A stretch of DNA of 10,034 nt, taken from the NCBI GenBank assembly GCA_003644825.1, contig QNDJ01000029.1, positions 1-10,034 of the forward strand, read 5' to 3'. A model generated the notes under the pieces. It was not told the origin of the DNA, made no database searches, and saw nothing but the letters and a program-made list of their open reading frames with translations. This document shows, piece after piece, positions 1 through 7,702 of the stretch; positions within the stretch are counted from its first letter, which is position 1; every line of letters begins with the position of its first letter. The position numbers and the translations under genes are program-made. The stretch is from B21-G16 sp003644825 [NCBI: Candidatus Zhuqueibacterota bacterium]. Its GTDB lineage: Bacteria > SM23-31 > B21-G16.

Positions 1-439
1 ATCTATAATCAACAATAATGATTTTTCCACAATTTCTGGTAACCCTGATTATCTCCTTCAAAACCTTTTTTCTGATAGATGATGGCATTTCATGCAATCC
101 GAATGAAATAATTGTTCCATCAAAACAACCATCTCTAAAAGGAATATTTACTGCATCTCCAAGGCAAAATACAATATTATTATATTTATTTTTTCTCATC
201 GCCTTTTTTAACATCTCTTCTGTCAAATCCAGACCAACAACATTATATCCTTTTTTCCCAAATGCAATAGCTTGAGAACCTGTTCCTGTACATACATCAA
301 GTATTCTTGAACCATTCTTTAAATTTGAAAGCTCAACAGCCTTATGCCTTACACCGGATATAAATATATCCACCAGATCATAAAATGACGAATATTTCTT
401 GAAAAGTCTTTTTATATAGAGATAATATCCATCTTCCAT
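1..439 (-). CDS. Class I SAM-dependent methyltransferase, UbiE/COQ5-like (3' end outside window)
   Basis: Read from an ATG at 439, the frame stays open to the window edge and gives 146 residues; the C-terminus is missing. SAM-binding motif I is LDVCTGTG (residues 47-54). It is followed by the acidic strand-2 end VVGLDLTEEML (67-77), motif II-like GDAVNIPF (94-101), FDGTIISFGLHEM (106-118), and a post-motif strand GKIIIVDYR (138-146). This order is that of the Methyltransf_11/UbiE group, whose members methylate quinones or other small molecules. The N-terminal YSSFYDLVDIFISG (16-29) resembles the YDxxNxxxS lead-in of UbiE-type enzymes. The substrate cannot be told from this fragment. The ATG has no clear Shine-Dalgarno sequence; a GTG lies directly before it in frame and is an alternative start. 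It diverges from the M1 peptidase gene. Fold assignment is secure; substrate and exact subfamily are inference. Confidence 0.85.
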   Translation of the reverse strand, partial: MEDGYYLYIKRLFKKYSSFYDLVDIFISGVRHKAVELSNLKNGSRILDVCTGTGSQAIAFGKKGYNVVGLDLTEEMLKKAMRKNKYNNIVFCLGDAVNIPFRDGCFDGTIISFGLHEMPSSIRKKVLKEIIRVTRNCGKIIIVDYR

Positions 440-485
440 CACTAAATTTAAAAGTAGATAAATTAATTAAAAAAGGCAAGCAGAA

Positions 486-491
486 ATTATA
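486..491 (-). promoter_or_regulatory. Possible -10 box for the methyltransferase gene
   Basis: The minus strand reads a perfect TATAAT here, about 46 bp before the methyltransferase ATG. No convincing -35 hexamer lies 16-18 bp upstream, so this is weak, and chance is plausible in such AT-rich DNA. The rest of the 174-bp divergent intergenic region (440-613) holds no ORF, RNA or inverted repeat that I can support. Confidence 0.25.
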
Positions 492-600
492 TGATAAAAA
501 GTCCGACTAAATTTATTTATTTTCTTTTTGAATTTAACCTCAATAAATATTAATTTGTAAAAAAACATTAATGATTATAAAACCTTCTATATAAGAGTAA

Positions 601-606
601 AAGGAG
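601..606 (+). promoter_or_regulatory. Shine-Dalgarno site of the M1 peptidase gene
   Basis: AAGGAG lies 7 nt before the ATG at 614. It fixes the peptidase start, which is also where a hydrophobic signal peptide begins. Confidence 0.8.
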
Positions 607-613
607 AAAATAA

Positions 614-2587
614 ATGAAAGAAAAATTATCCATATTCTTGGTCATTTCAGTCTTTTTCATTTTTTTCTCTTTCAATAAATCAAATACAACCCTTGTGGAC
701 TCCCGTATTACAATTACCGAAAACCAGAAAAGTTTTGATGTTATCTATTACTGCCTGAACCTTGAAGTTTTTCCTGCATCCGAATCCATCTCAGGATATG
801 TAGAAATAAAAGCAAAAAGTCTTGTCAATGAGCTTTCCTATATAGAAATAGATTTATCAAATGTTTACATTATAGATTATATTTCATCAAACAATAAAAG
901 TCTTAATTATACTCATTCAAATAATTTAATAAAAATTACATTAAGTAAAATATACTCCAAAAATGAAGAAGTTAATATAAAAATTGGATATCATGGAAGC
1001 CCGCCTCAGGCTCGTAAAGACCCCTCAGGAGTTTTCTATTTTACTACCTATGATGGAACTAATCCGATAATATGTACAACCTGTGAACTTGAAGGAGCTC
1101 GCAACTGGTGGCCCTGTAAAGATTACCCCGGTGATAAACCCGATTCGATGGACATAAATATAACAGTCCCTGAAAATCTTACTGTAGCTACAAATGGTAG
1201 ACTGGTTGAAGTTTCATCAAAGGAAAATAAGAAAACATTCAGGTGGCATGTAAGTTATCCTGTTACAACATATAATGTTGCTTTGAATATTTCCAATTAT
1301 GCTGTTTTTTCTGATTATCTATTGCTCAACAATCAGGATACTCTAAAAATGGATTTTTATGTATATCCTTCAAATATCAATATTGCAAAAACCCATTTTC
1401 AACAGGTAAAAGATATTATTTCGTTTTATTCTAAGGTGTTCTGTCCCTACCCTTTTTCAGGTGATAAACTTGGGATGGCAGAAGTTTGCTACTGGGGAAT
1501 GGAGCATCAAACAATTATAGCTTATGGAAATAACTATAAAAATAATACATATTCTGTAGATATTGATTACATAATTCTTCATGAATTCGCTCACGAATGG
1601 TTTGGTAATATGATTTCCCTGAAAGATTGGGGACATTTCTGGCTAAATGAAGGTTTTGCTACCTATGCTGAACCTTTATATATAGAAGAAAAATATGGAA
1701 AAGAAAAATATCATAATTATATGAAATATCTTAAAAATAGAATAAATAAATCGTTAGAGAACTCAAAACCTATATTCTGTTCGGACTCAACAAATGCAAG
1801 GGCATCATACAATATCAACATATATTTTAAAGGAGCCTGGATTCTTCACTCCTTAAGACACATCCAGGGAGATAGTACTTTCTTTTCCATTTTGAAAGAA
1901 TATTGTTCAGACCCCCGATTTAAATACAAAAATGCAAATACCCGGGATTTTATTGATGTGTGTGAAAAAGTATCAGGAAAAGAATTAAACTGGTTTTTCA
2001 ACCAATGGATTTTTGGAACTGGTCGGCCTCAATATGAATACTCCTGGAATGCAATGAAAAACAATTCAGGTTATTCCATCAATTTAGAAATTAAACAAAA
2101 AGGAAATATATTTAAAATGCCCATTGATTTAACCTTTAAATCTGCTGAAAAAGAAACAACACTAACAATCTGGGACAGTTTGCAAACTCAGAACTTTGAA
2201 ATTAAATTAGATTTCAAACCAACAGAAGTTTTGTTTGACAGAGAAAATTGGTTCCTAAGAGATGTGAAAAAAATACCTGCAAAAATTCATAATAAACGAG
2301 AATCAAAAAAATCAATATTATTTAAAAATTACCCGAATCCATTCAATCTTAAAACAACAATTAAATATAATATTCCTTATCCTCAATCGGTAAATCTCTG
2401 TATTTATGATATAAAAGGCAAATTGATAAAAACTCTTGTTAAAAATAAAAAAATGTACCCTGGTATTTACACCACTTTATGGAGTGGCAAAAATGAAAAT
2501 AATATCGAAGTATCAAGTGGTGTATATATACTTGTGATGAAATCAGAAAAATTTAAAATCGGAAGGAAATTAGTTTTATTAAAGTAA
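614..2587 (+). CDS. Secreted M1-family zinc aminopeptidase with C-terminal sorting/FlgD-Ig-like domain
   Basis: This 657-residue protein is probably an exported metallo-aminopeptidase that trims peptides outside the cytoplasm. Residues 1 to about 24 form a signal peptide (MKEK, then a Phe/Ile-rich core). The N-terminal beta domain includes ARNWWPCKDYPGDKPDSMD, typical of bacterial M1 enzymes. The substrate-anchoring GxMEN motif appears as WGMEH (294-298). The zinc site is H323-E-F-A-H327 with the third ligand E346 exactly 18 residues after the second His (LNEG), and Y404 in YFKGAW matches the transition-state Tyr. There is no long helical C-terminal domain. Instead a short beta region is followed, from about residue 567, by a roughly 91-residue tail with YPNPFN (573-578), IYDIKGKLIKTL, a GIYTTLWSGKN-like strand and SSGVYILVMK, ending in KLVLLK. 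Such tails direct type IX secretion or surface attachment in some FCB bacteria; whether they do so here is inference. The gene stands alone and converges on the ABC transporter genes. Confidence 0.93.
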   Translation: MKEKLSIFLVISVFFIFFSFNKSNTTLVDSRITITENQKSFDVIYYCLNLEVFPASESISGYVEIKAKSLVNELSYIEIDLSNVYIIDYISSNNKSLNYTHSNNLIKITLSKIYSKNEEVNIKIGYHGSPPQARKDPSGVFYFTTYDGTNPIICTTCELEGARNWWPCKDYPGDKPDSMDINITVPENLTVATNGRLVEVSSKENKKTFRWHVSYPVTTYNVALNISNYAVFSDYLLLNNQDTLKMDFYVYPSNINIAKTHFQQVKDIISFYSKVFCPYPFSGDKLGMAEVCYWGMEHQTIIAYGNNYKNNTYSVDIDYIILHEFAHEWFGNMISLKDWGHFWLNEGFATYAEPLYIEEKYGKEKYHNYMKYLKNRINKSLENSKPIFCSDSTNARASYNINIYFKGAWILHSLRHIQGDSTFFSILKEYCSDPRFKYKNANTRDFIDVCEKVSGKELNWFFNQWIFGTGRPQYEYSWNAMKNNSGYSINLEIKQKGNIFKMPIDLTFKSAEKETTLTIWDSLQTQNFEIKLDFKPTEVLFDRENWFLRDVKKIPAKIHNKRESKKSILFKNYPNPFNLKTTIKYNIPYPQSVNLCIYDIKGKLIKTLVKNKKMYPGIYTTLWSGKNENNIEVSSGVYILVMKSEKFKIGRKLVLLK

Positions 2588-2614
2588 AAAACCTAACTGA
2601 TACAGGTGCAGTTA
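2586..2614 (-). terminator. Candidate intrinsic terminator of the ABC-transporter operon
   Basis: On the minus strand, just after the permease B stop codon, TAACTG and CAGTTA can form a 6-bp stem around a 9-nt loop (2614-2594). GGTTTTTT follows (2593-2586), the usual hairpin-plus-U-tract order. The T-tract overlaps the stop codon of the convergent peptidase gene. The stem is short and not GC-rich. On the plus strand no good T-run follows, so it would mainly serve the minus-strand operon. Confidence 0.45.
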
Positions 2615-2623
2615 TCTTTCCAA

Positions 2624-3547
2624 TCATAATTTTTCTCCACCTCTGTAATATGGTTTTCCACTGGCTTTAGGTGGAATAGCTTTTCCAATAAATCCAGCAA
2701 GAATAAGAATTGTTAATATATATGGTATCATCTGAATAAATTCCACAGGAATACCAAACTTTCCCTGAAGCCTGATCTGAAGAGCGTCAGCAAAACCAAA
2801 TAATAAACACGCAAGAAATACTGGAACAGGTTTCCATTTTCCAAGAATAAGAGCAGCAAGTGCTATATAACCCCGACCAGCAGACATATTTTTTATAAAC
2901 TGTGTCCCGTGAGAAATTGAGAGATATGCACCACCTGCACCTCCAAGTATCCCGCTCAGAAGTACCCCATAAAATCTATATTTAACTACACTTATTCCTG
3001 CCACTTCAAGGGCTGATGGATTTTCCCCTGAAGCAATTATCCTTAAACCAAATCTTGTCTCCCGGAATATTACAAAGGTAATCACAACAACAATAAAAGA
3101 AAAATACACCAGTATTGAATGCCCGGAAAATATTTCACCTGCAATCGGTATTCTCTCAATCCAGCTAATGTTTACAGGCTTAAACCATTTTACAACAGGC
3201 GGTGTGGAGCTTGGTGTTCCAAACATAGTTGAAGATAACAAACCAGGAAGGCCAAGGGCAAGAATGTTAATTCCTATTCCGCTAATTATCTGATCTGCAC
3301 GGAAAATTATTGTTATAATAGCATGAATCAGAGATGCCATAAAACCGCACAACATTGCACAAATGAAACCAGCCCAGGGACTCCCGGTATAATAAGCAGC
3401 TACTGCTCCTCCAAAAGCGCCAAAAAGTAAAATCCCCTCAAGAGCTATATTAAATATACCACTCCTTTCAGAATATAATCCACCTATCGCTGCGAAAGTT
3501 AAAGGAGTGGATAATCTTATACCTGCTCCTATTAAGCTGAAATCCAG
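2624..3547 (-). CDS. ABC transporter permease B, BMP/nucleoside importer type (probable CTG start)
   Basis: This is an integral membrane subunit of a BPD_transp_2 importer, resembling NupQ/YufQ of BMP-linked nucleoside transporters. I place the start at CTG 3547 (307 residues), which is near the family's usual length of about 300-320. The first in-frame ATG (3355) would give only 243 residues and drop conserved sequence: RLSTPLTFAAIGGLYSERSG (11-30), then FNIALEG (32-38), the hallmark of this permease family. No ATG, GTG or TTG occurs in frame between the upstream stop (TAA, 3555-3553) and 3355. GGAGGT (3558-3553) sits 5 nt before the CTG. Later landmarks are FRADQIISGIGINILALGL and SAGRGYIALAALILGKWKP, the latter probably the loop that contacts the ATPase. 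Several hydrophobic segments span the membrane. It begins 17 nt after permease A stops and is the last gene of the operon. An out-of-frame ATG at 3560 could instead mean a frameshift or sequence error. Confidence 0.9.
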   Translation of the reverse strand: MDFSLIGAGIRLSTPLTFAAIGGLYSERSGIFNIALEGILLFGAFGGAVAAYYTGSPWAGFICAMLCGFMASLIHAIITIIFRADQIISGIGINILALGLPGLLSSTMFGTPSSTPPVVKWFKPVNISWIERIPIAGEIFSGHSILVYFSFIVVVITFVIFRETRFGLRIIASGENPSALEVAGISVVKYRFYGVLLSGILGGAGGAYLSISHGTQFIKNMSAGRGYIALAALILGKWKPVPVFLACLLFGFADALQIRLQGKFGIPVEFIQMIPYILTILILAGFIGKAIPPKASGKPYYRGGEKL

Positions 3548-3552
3548 AAATT

Positions 3553-3558
3553 ACCTCC
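3553..3558 (-). promoter_or_regulatory. Strong Shine-Dalgarno site that decides the permease B start
   Basis: The minus strand reads GGAGGT here, 5 nt before CTG 3547 and just after the permease A stop codon. No in-frame ATG, GTG or TTG lies within 180 nt downstream of it, so it points to initiation at the CTG. The ATG at 3560 overlaps this site, has no Shine-Dalgarno of its own, and opens a frame that ends quickly. Confidence 0.7.
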
Positions 3559-3564
3559 ATTAAT

Positions 3565-4626
3565 TTACAAAGCTGTATACTTTTTCCTTTTTGCAATCAC
3601 GCTCATTAATTCCCGACTAATAACAAATAAAATAATGATTCCCTGAATAACAAAAATGACATCTCTGGAAATTCTGTCAGAATGTATATCTACAAGAAGA
3701 CCGCCCCTGGAAATCGCACCGAAAAAAATGGCACTTGCTATCACTCCAAGGGGATGATTCTTACCAAGCAAAGCAACAGCAATACCAAAGTATCCATACC
3801 CGGGTGAAAAATTGTTCAGAAATCTGTATCTATAACCAAGAACTTCATTTATACTTACCATTCCAGCAAAAGCACCACTGATAAACATAGTCAACAAATT
3901 TATCTTTATTAAACTTATTCCTGATAATCTTGAAGCATCAGGATTAAAACCAACTGAACGTATTTCATAGCCGAGCTTTGTATATTTTAATAAAACATAA
4001 GCAAAAATTGCAGAAAATATAGCTATAAAAAACGAAATATTTAATGGAACTGTTTCTGGAAAAGCAGGGAAAATCGTATGAATTTCGGGAATCCTCGCAG
4101 ACTCCGAAATTAAAGGGGTTTGTGGAATCTGGTCACCGGGATTCTTAAAAGGACCCGAAGATAGATAGCCAACAAGACTTATTGCAATAAAATTCAACAT
4201 AATAGTGTTTATAACCTCATGGGAACCAAATTTCGCCTTTAAAAACCCTGCAATTGAACCCCATAAACCTCCACCAATGATAGATACAAGTATTGTTAAA
4301 GGAATTAATACAACCGGAGGGAAATTCACAAGTGTAAAACCAACAAAAGCTGCTGCCATCGAACCAATATACAATTGCCCTTCTGCTCCGATATTAAAAA
4401 GACCACCCTTTAATGCAAAAGCTACTGATAGACCTGTAAATATAAGGGGAGTTGAAAAAAAAAGGGTATATAATATCCCTTCTGTTGAACCAAATATACC
4501 CTCTATAAAAATAGAAAATACTTCCGAAGGATGCTCACCAGAAAAAAGTATAATTAAACCCGAAATAAAAAAAGCTCCACAAATAGAAATTAACAGAAAC
4601 AATATCTCTTTTAAATACTTTTTCAC
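3565..4626 (-). CDS. ABC transporter permease A, BMP/nucleoside importer type
   Basis: This is the first of two non-identical membrane subunits, NupP/YufP-like, which would pair with permease B to form the substrate channel. From GTG 4626 it has 353 residues, normal for the family. A first hydrophobic segment (ILFLLISICGAFFISGLIIL) is followed by a periplasmic loop, then the family signature GGLFNIGAEGQ (about residues 74-84). FGSHEVINTIMLNFIA and, near the C-terminus, GYGYFGIAVALLGKNHPLG follow; the latter is the likely ATPase-contact loop. Many hydrophobic stretches indicate roughly 8-10 membrane spans. I prefer GTG 4626, 7 nt after the ATPase stop, because AGGA lies 10 nt upstream of it. 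GTG 4656 in the same frame would add ten polar residues, overlap the ATPase gene by 23 nt, and lacks a good Shine-Dalgarno. The substrate is not shown by sequence; a nucleoside is inferred from family precedent. Confidence 0.92.
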   Translation of the reverse strand: MKKYLKEILFLLISICGAFFISGLIILFSGEHPSEVFSIFIEGIFGSTEGILYTLFFSTPLIFTGLSVAFALKGGLFNIGAEGQLYIGSMAAAFVGFTLVNFPPVVLIPLTILVSIIGGGLWGSIAGFLKAKFGSHEVINTIMLNFIAISLVGYLSSGPFKNPGDQIPQTPLISESARIPEIHTIFPAFPETVPLNISFFIAIFSAIFAYVLLKYTKLGYEIRSVGFNPDASRLSGISLIKINLLTMFISGAFAGMVSINEVLGYRYRFLNNFSPGYGYFGIAVALLGKNHPLGVIASAIFFGAISRGGLLVDIHSDRISRDVIFVIQGIIILFVISRELMSVIAKRKKYTAL

Positions 4627-4633
4627 CTGTAGT

Positions 4634-6148
4634 TCATCCTGCTTTCCTTTTTTCACCGCCTAACATCATAAACCCTATTTCTCTTTCATCGGTTTCTCTG
4701 GTATTAAAAACACCTGTAATTCTTCCTCTATACAACACAGCTATTCTTGAGGTAATAGAGAAAGCCTCATCTATATCAGAAGTTATTAACAAAATACCAG
4801 CACCTTTTTCTTTTAATTTCAGCAACCTGTTACGGATAAAAAATGTTGATTTGATATCAACACCTCTGGTAGGGTTACAGGCAATTAGAAATTCCGGATT
4901 TTTACTTAATTCCCTGGCCAAAATTACCTTTTGCTGGTTGCCACCTGATAGATATTTCACCCTGATATATGGATTATAAGGTTCTATATTAAATTCATCA
5001 ATTAACTTTTCTGCTTCCTTAACAATGATTTTCTTCTGCAACAATCCAAACTTACTGAACTTTTTTTCATCTATTCTCCCGAGTATACAATTTTCATAAA
5101 CAGTAAAATCTTCTACTAAACCATCTTCAATTTTTCGAGAAGGGATAATACTTATTTTACTTTCTTTCAACCATTCGGGGGATATGTTTCTTTTACATTG
5201 TCCTTTGAAGAATATTTTGCCACCATCAGGTTTTATAAATCCCGATAAAATGCCTTCAAGTTCTTTCTGGCCGTTACCCTCAATTCCTACCACTCCAAGT
5301 ATTTCTCCTTCTTTAACCTCGAGTGATATATTTAAATACACTTCTCTATTTTTTTTCAGTTTTACATTTTCTAATTTAAACACAGGTTCTTTCCCACTGA
5401 ACAAGTAAAAAGAATCTTCTAATTTCAATTCCTCACCTGTCATTAATTCAGTCAATTTTTCCACATTCGCTTCATTTTTATTTATAGTTGTGTATATTTT
5501 TCCCTGCCTCATAATTGATATTCTATCTGAAATTTCAATAACTTCCGGTAGTTTGTGAGAAATAAACAGAATTGACTTTTTAGAATCTTTTAACTTTTTC
5601 AATATGTTAAAAAGAGCATCCACTTCAGAAACAGTTAGTGAAGCTGTTGGTTCATCCAGAATAATAATTTTTGCATCCTGCATAAGAATTTTAATCAATT
5701 CGATCCTTTGTTGTTCTCCCAGTGTAAGTTTATTCACCATATCATCAGGGTTAAAATTTAAACCGTATTTTTTAATTAACCTGATAACTTCATCTTTCAC
5801 ATCTTCTCTTTTTATAAATCCGAATTTTACCGGTTCTCTTCCAAGAATAATATTATCAAGTGCTGAAAGGGTATCAACAAGCACAAAATCCTGATGAACC
5901 ATCCCTATCTTTTCATTAATAGCATCCTGAGTTGAATTAAATCTTTTTTCCTCACCATTTATTTTTATTTTTCCAGAATCAGGTTTTAGCAAACCAAAGA
6001 GTATTTTCATTAATGTAGATTTACCTGCCCCATTACCACCTACAATTCCGTGTATTTCACCTTCACATAGGTCAAGATTTACATTATCATTTGCCCTGAC
6101 ATCGCCAAAACTCTTACTTATGTTCAGCATTTCTACTAATTTTTTCAT
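4634..6148 (-). CDS. Two-domain ABC transporter ATPase, BMP/nucleoside importer type
   Basis: At 504 residues, this cytoplasmic subunit powers import and carries two ABC cassettes in one chain, as in NupO/YufO and RbsA-type proteins. Cassette 1 is complete: Walker A GGNGAGKST (37-45), Q-loop Gln86 in MVHQDF, signature LTLGEQQR (141-148), and Walker B IIILDEP with Glu166 (161-167), followed by ILFISHKL. Cassette 2 is degenerate in the usual family manner. Its P-loop region reads GIEGNGQKEL without the GKS/T lysine, its signature is intact (YLSGGNQQKV), and its Walker B region reads LIACNPTRGVD without the catalytic Glu. One site is therefore probably catalytic and the other mainly structural or regulatory. 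The C-terminal GFMMLGG is typical of the family. The ATG at 6148 lies 35 nt inside the lipoprotein gene and has no clear Shine-Dalgarno, suggesting translational coupling. ATG 6130 is possible, but the family usually keeps the VEMLNISKSFG segment. Confidence 0.96.
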   Translation of the reverse strand: MKKLVEMLNISKSFGDVRANDNVNLDLCEGEIHGIVGGNGAGKSTLMKILFGLLKPDSGKIKINGEEKRFNSTQDAINEKIGMVHQDFVLVDTLSALDNIILGREPVKFGFIKREDVKDEVIRLIKKYGLNFNPDDMVNKLTLGEQQRIELIKILMQDAKIIILDEPTASLTVSEVDALFNILKKLKDSKKSILFISHKLPEVIEISDRISIMRQGKIYTTINKNEANVEKLTELMTGEELKLEDSFYLFSGKEPVFKLENVKLKKNREVYLNISLEVKEGEILGVVGIEGNGQKELEGILSGFIKPDGGKIFFKGQCKRNISPEWLKESKISIIPSRKIEDGLVEDFTVYENCILGRIDEKKFSKFGLLQKKIIVKEAEKLIDEFNIEPYNPYIRVKYLSGGNQQKVILARELSKNPEFLIACNPTRGVDIKSTFFIRNRLLKLKEKGAGILLITSDIDEAFSITSRIAVLYRGRITGVFNTRETDEREIGFMMLGGEKRKAG

Positions 6149-7178
6149 AATAATCAGGAACTTTTAATTTTCCTTTTATAATATCCTGCTTTGCTTTTTC
6201 GACCTTCAAAATAAGAGATTCTGGAATTAAATTTCTATTATAATCATCAATAGCATAGTCCAGTCCTTTGTTTTTCAGGTCAAACTTGTGAATACCGGGT
6301 TTAAAATTTCCCTGCACAACATCTTTTATAATCTGGTAAACAGCAACATCCACTTTCTTTAACATACTCGTAAGAACATACCCTGGCTTCAAATAATTCT
6401 GATTAGAATCGTTACCTATGACAAACTTTTTTACTTCTTCAGCAGCATCAAAAACACCCAGCCCGGTAGCACCAGCAGCGGCATAAACTACATCTGCTCC
6501 TCTGGAATATTGTGCTAAAGCTATTTCTTTTCCTTTAGTTGGGTCATTCCAGGCATCAAGGGTTACTCCTGCATAACCCTCATAAACCTCAACTTTCGGG
6601 TTAATATACAGGGCTCCCGCTTTATATCCTTCATAGAATCTGTGAATTAATGGTATATCCATACCGCCAACAAATCCTATTTTCCCAGTTTTTGAAACAC
6701 CTGCTGCAATCATTCCAACAAGAAAAGCCCCCTGGTGTTCCTCAAACAGAATAGATGCTACATTATCGCCCTTTACTTCCACATCAACAATAGCAAATTT
6801 TAATTCGGGATATTCTTTAGAAACTTCTTCAATATAAGGTTTATTCCCAAAACCAACCCCGATAATAAGGTCAAAACCCTGCTCCGCAAGAATCCTGATA
6901 GAAGGCTCGATAGCTGAAGGTTCACCTGGTTCCACATCCTTCAACACTATATTAAAATCTTCTTTTGCTCTCGAGGCTCCAACCCAGGATGCGGTATTAA
7001 AAGACTTATCATCCTTTCCAGCCGCATCAAAAACAAGACCAACCTTGATTTTCCCTTTGTTCTTATCTTCTTCCTTTTTCCTGCAGGATTGAAGTAAGAA
7101 CAATAATCCAAAAAATATTACAAAAAAAATCCGGGAAATATACAAAATCCCGGAAAAACTAAAACTCATTTTTTTCAT
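6114..7178 (-). CDS. BMP-family (PnrA-like) substrate-binding lipoprotein
   Basis: This 354-residue protein should be the extracytoplasmic receptor of the importer encoded just downstream. It has a basic N-terminus, a long Phe/Ile/Leu core and a lipobox LQSC with lipidated Cys32, then a charged linker (RKKEEDKNKGK). The mature part starts with IKVGLVFDAAGKDDKSFN (44-61), the conserved first strand and ligand loop of the BMP/PnrA family. Further hallmarks are GVGFGNKPYIEEVSKEYPELKFAIVD, a GKIGFVGGMDIPLIHRFYEG-type hinge strand, and VYAAAGATGLGVFDAA. PnrA of Treponema and several related proteins bind purine nucleosides, so a nucleoside is the first guess, not a demonstrated substrate. The start at ATG 7178 gives a sensible signal peptide but lacks a clear Shine-Dalgarno; ATG 7169 is an alternative. 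It is the first gene of the four-gene operon and overlaps the ATPase gene by 35 nt. Confidence 0.95.
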   Translation of the reverse strand: MKKMSFSFSGILYISRIFFVIFFGLLFLLQSCRKKEEDKNKGKIKVGLVFDAAGKDDKSFNTASWVGASRAKEDFNIVLKDVEPGEPSAIEPSIRILAEQGFDLIIGVGFGNKPYIEEVSKEYPELKFAIVDVEVKGDNVASILFEEHQGAFLVGMIAAGVSKTGKIGFVGGMDIPLIHRFYEGYKAGALYINPKVEVYEGYAGVTLDAWNDPTKGKEIALAQYSRGADVVYAAAGATGLGVFDAAEEVKKFVIGNDSNQNYLKPGYVLTSMLKKVDVAVYQIIKDVVQGNFKPGIHKFDLKNKGLDYAIDDYNRNLIPESLILKVEKAKQDIIKGKLKVPDYYEKISRNAEHK

Positions 7179-7240
7179 TTTAATTTCTTTTTGGTTTTTT
7201 AATTTTGTTCAAATATACAAAAATCGCTTGCTCACACATC

Positions 7241-7660
7241 CTAAAATGGTAAATCATCTTCTCCTTTAGCAATATCCTGTTTATCTTCAGGGGGAGGTGG
7301 TGGCATTTCTTCCTCAGATTCTGGTTTTCTACCCAGCATCTGAATACTATTTGCAAATATTTCGGTTGTATATCGTCTTATCCCATTTTTATCGTCCCAG
7401 GTTCTCGTTCTTATTTTTCCTTCAACATAAACCTGCATTCCTTTTTTTAACCATTCATTGCTGAATTCAGCCAGTTTTCTCCACGCAACAATTCTATGCC
7501 ATTCAGTTTTTTCCTGCAGGTTTCCATCCTTATCTCTCCATGCTTCACTTGTGGCAAGGTTAAAGTTTACTACCGCATCTCCCGTAGGAGTATACTTAAT
7601 ATCCGGGTCTGTTCCAATGTATCCTATTAATATTGCTTTATTAATTCCTCTTGAAGCCAT
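7241..7660 (-). CDS. ssb: Single-stranded DNA-binding protein
   Basis: At 139 residues it is slightly shorter than E. coli SSB but of usual size for many bacteria. It coats single-stranded DNA in replication, repair and recombination. The OB-fold runs from about residue 4 to 110: [33 protein letters not shown], then [14 protein letters not shown] with the conserved Trp, and [18 protein letters not shown] short acidic, proline-containing tail with a run of five prolines ends in DDLPF, the acidic tip through which SSB recruits partner proteins. AGGAGGA five nt or so before the ATG is a strong ribosome site. A near-consensus promoter lies directly upstream, so ssb is probably expressed strongly and apart from the rnhB-yraN gene before it. 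No clear terminator follows, so the BMP transporter operon 62 nt downstream may share its transcript. Confidence 0.98.
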   Translation of the reverse strand: MASRGINKAILIGYIGTDPDIKYTPTGDAVVNFNLATSEAWRDKDGNLQEKTEWHRIVAWRKLAEFSNEWLKKGMQVYVEGKIRTRTWDDKNGIRRYTTEIFANSIQMLGRKPESEEEMPPPPPEDKQDIAKGEDDLPF

Positions 7661-7702
7661 TAAATCCTCCTAAAATTTAATTTTAAAATTACACTGGTTT
7701 GA

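Noticed and set aside
18-275. 85-residue plus-strand ORF at the left edge
   Set aside because: It is antisense to the SAM methyltransferase, whose motifs run through the whole stretch.
555-595. TTGTAA (555-560) with TATAAA (576-581) or TATATAAG (588-595) as a promoter for the M1 peptidase
   Set aside because: The first pair has only a 15-bp spacer, and the second -10 would put the transcript start inside the Shine-Dalgarno site. The region is too AT-rich for this to mean much.
3355-3355. ATG 3355 as the start of permease B
   Set aside because: It would remove the conserved RLSTPL...SERSG and FNIALEG segments, which read in frame without a stop from the CTG at 3547.
4205-4663. 152-residue plus-strand ORF
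   Set aside because: It lies antisense to permease A, is rich in Pro/Lys/Ser as expected for a reverse-complement reading, and has no recognisable motif. The minus-strand protein is clearly real.
5184-5894. Two short plus-strand ORFs (5184-5408, 5604-5894)
   Set aside because: Both are antisense to the ABC ATPase and rich in Ser/Phe/Pro, with no motif or ribosome site.
7210-7217. TATATTTG on the minus strand, resembling the Bacteroidetes TAnnTTTG -7 element
   Set aside because: No matching -33 TTG element is found at the right distance, and the ssb promoter in the same window is of the classical sigma-70 type, so a chance match in AT-rich DNA is likely.
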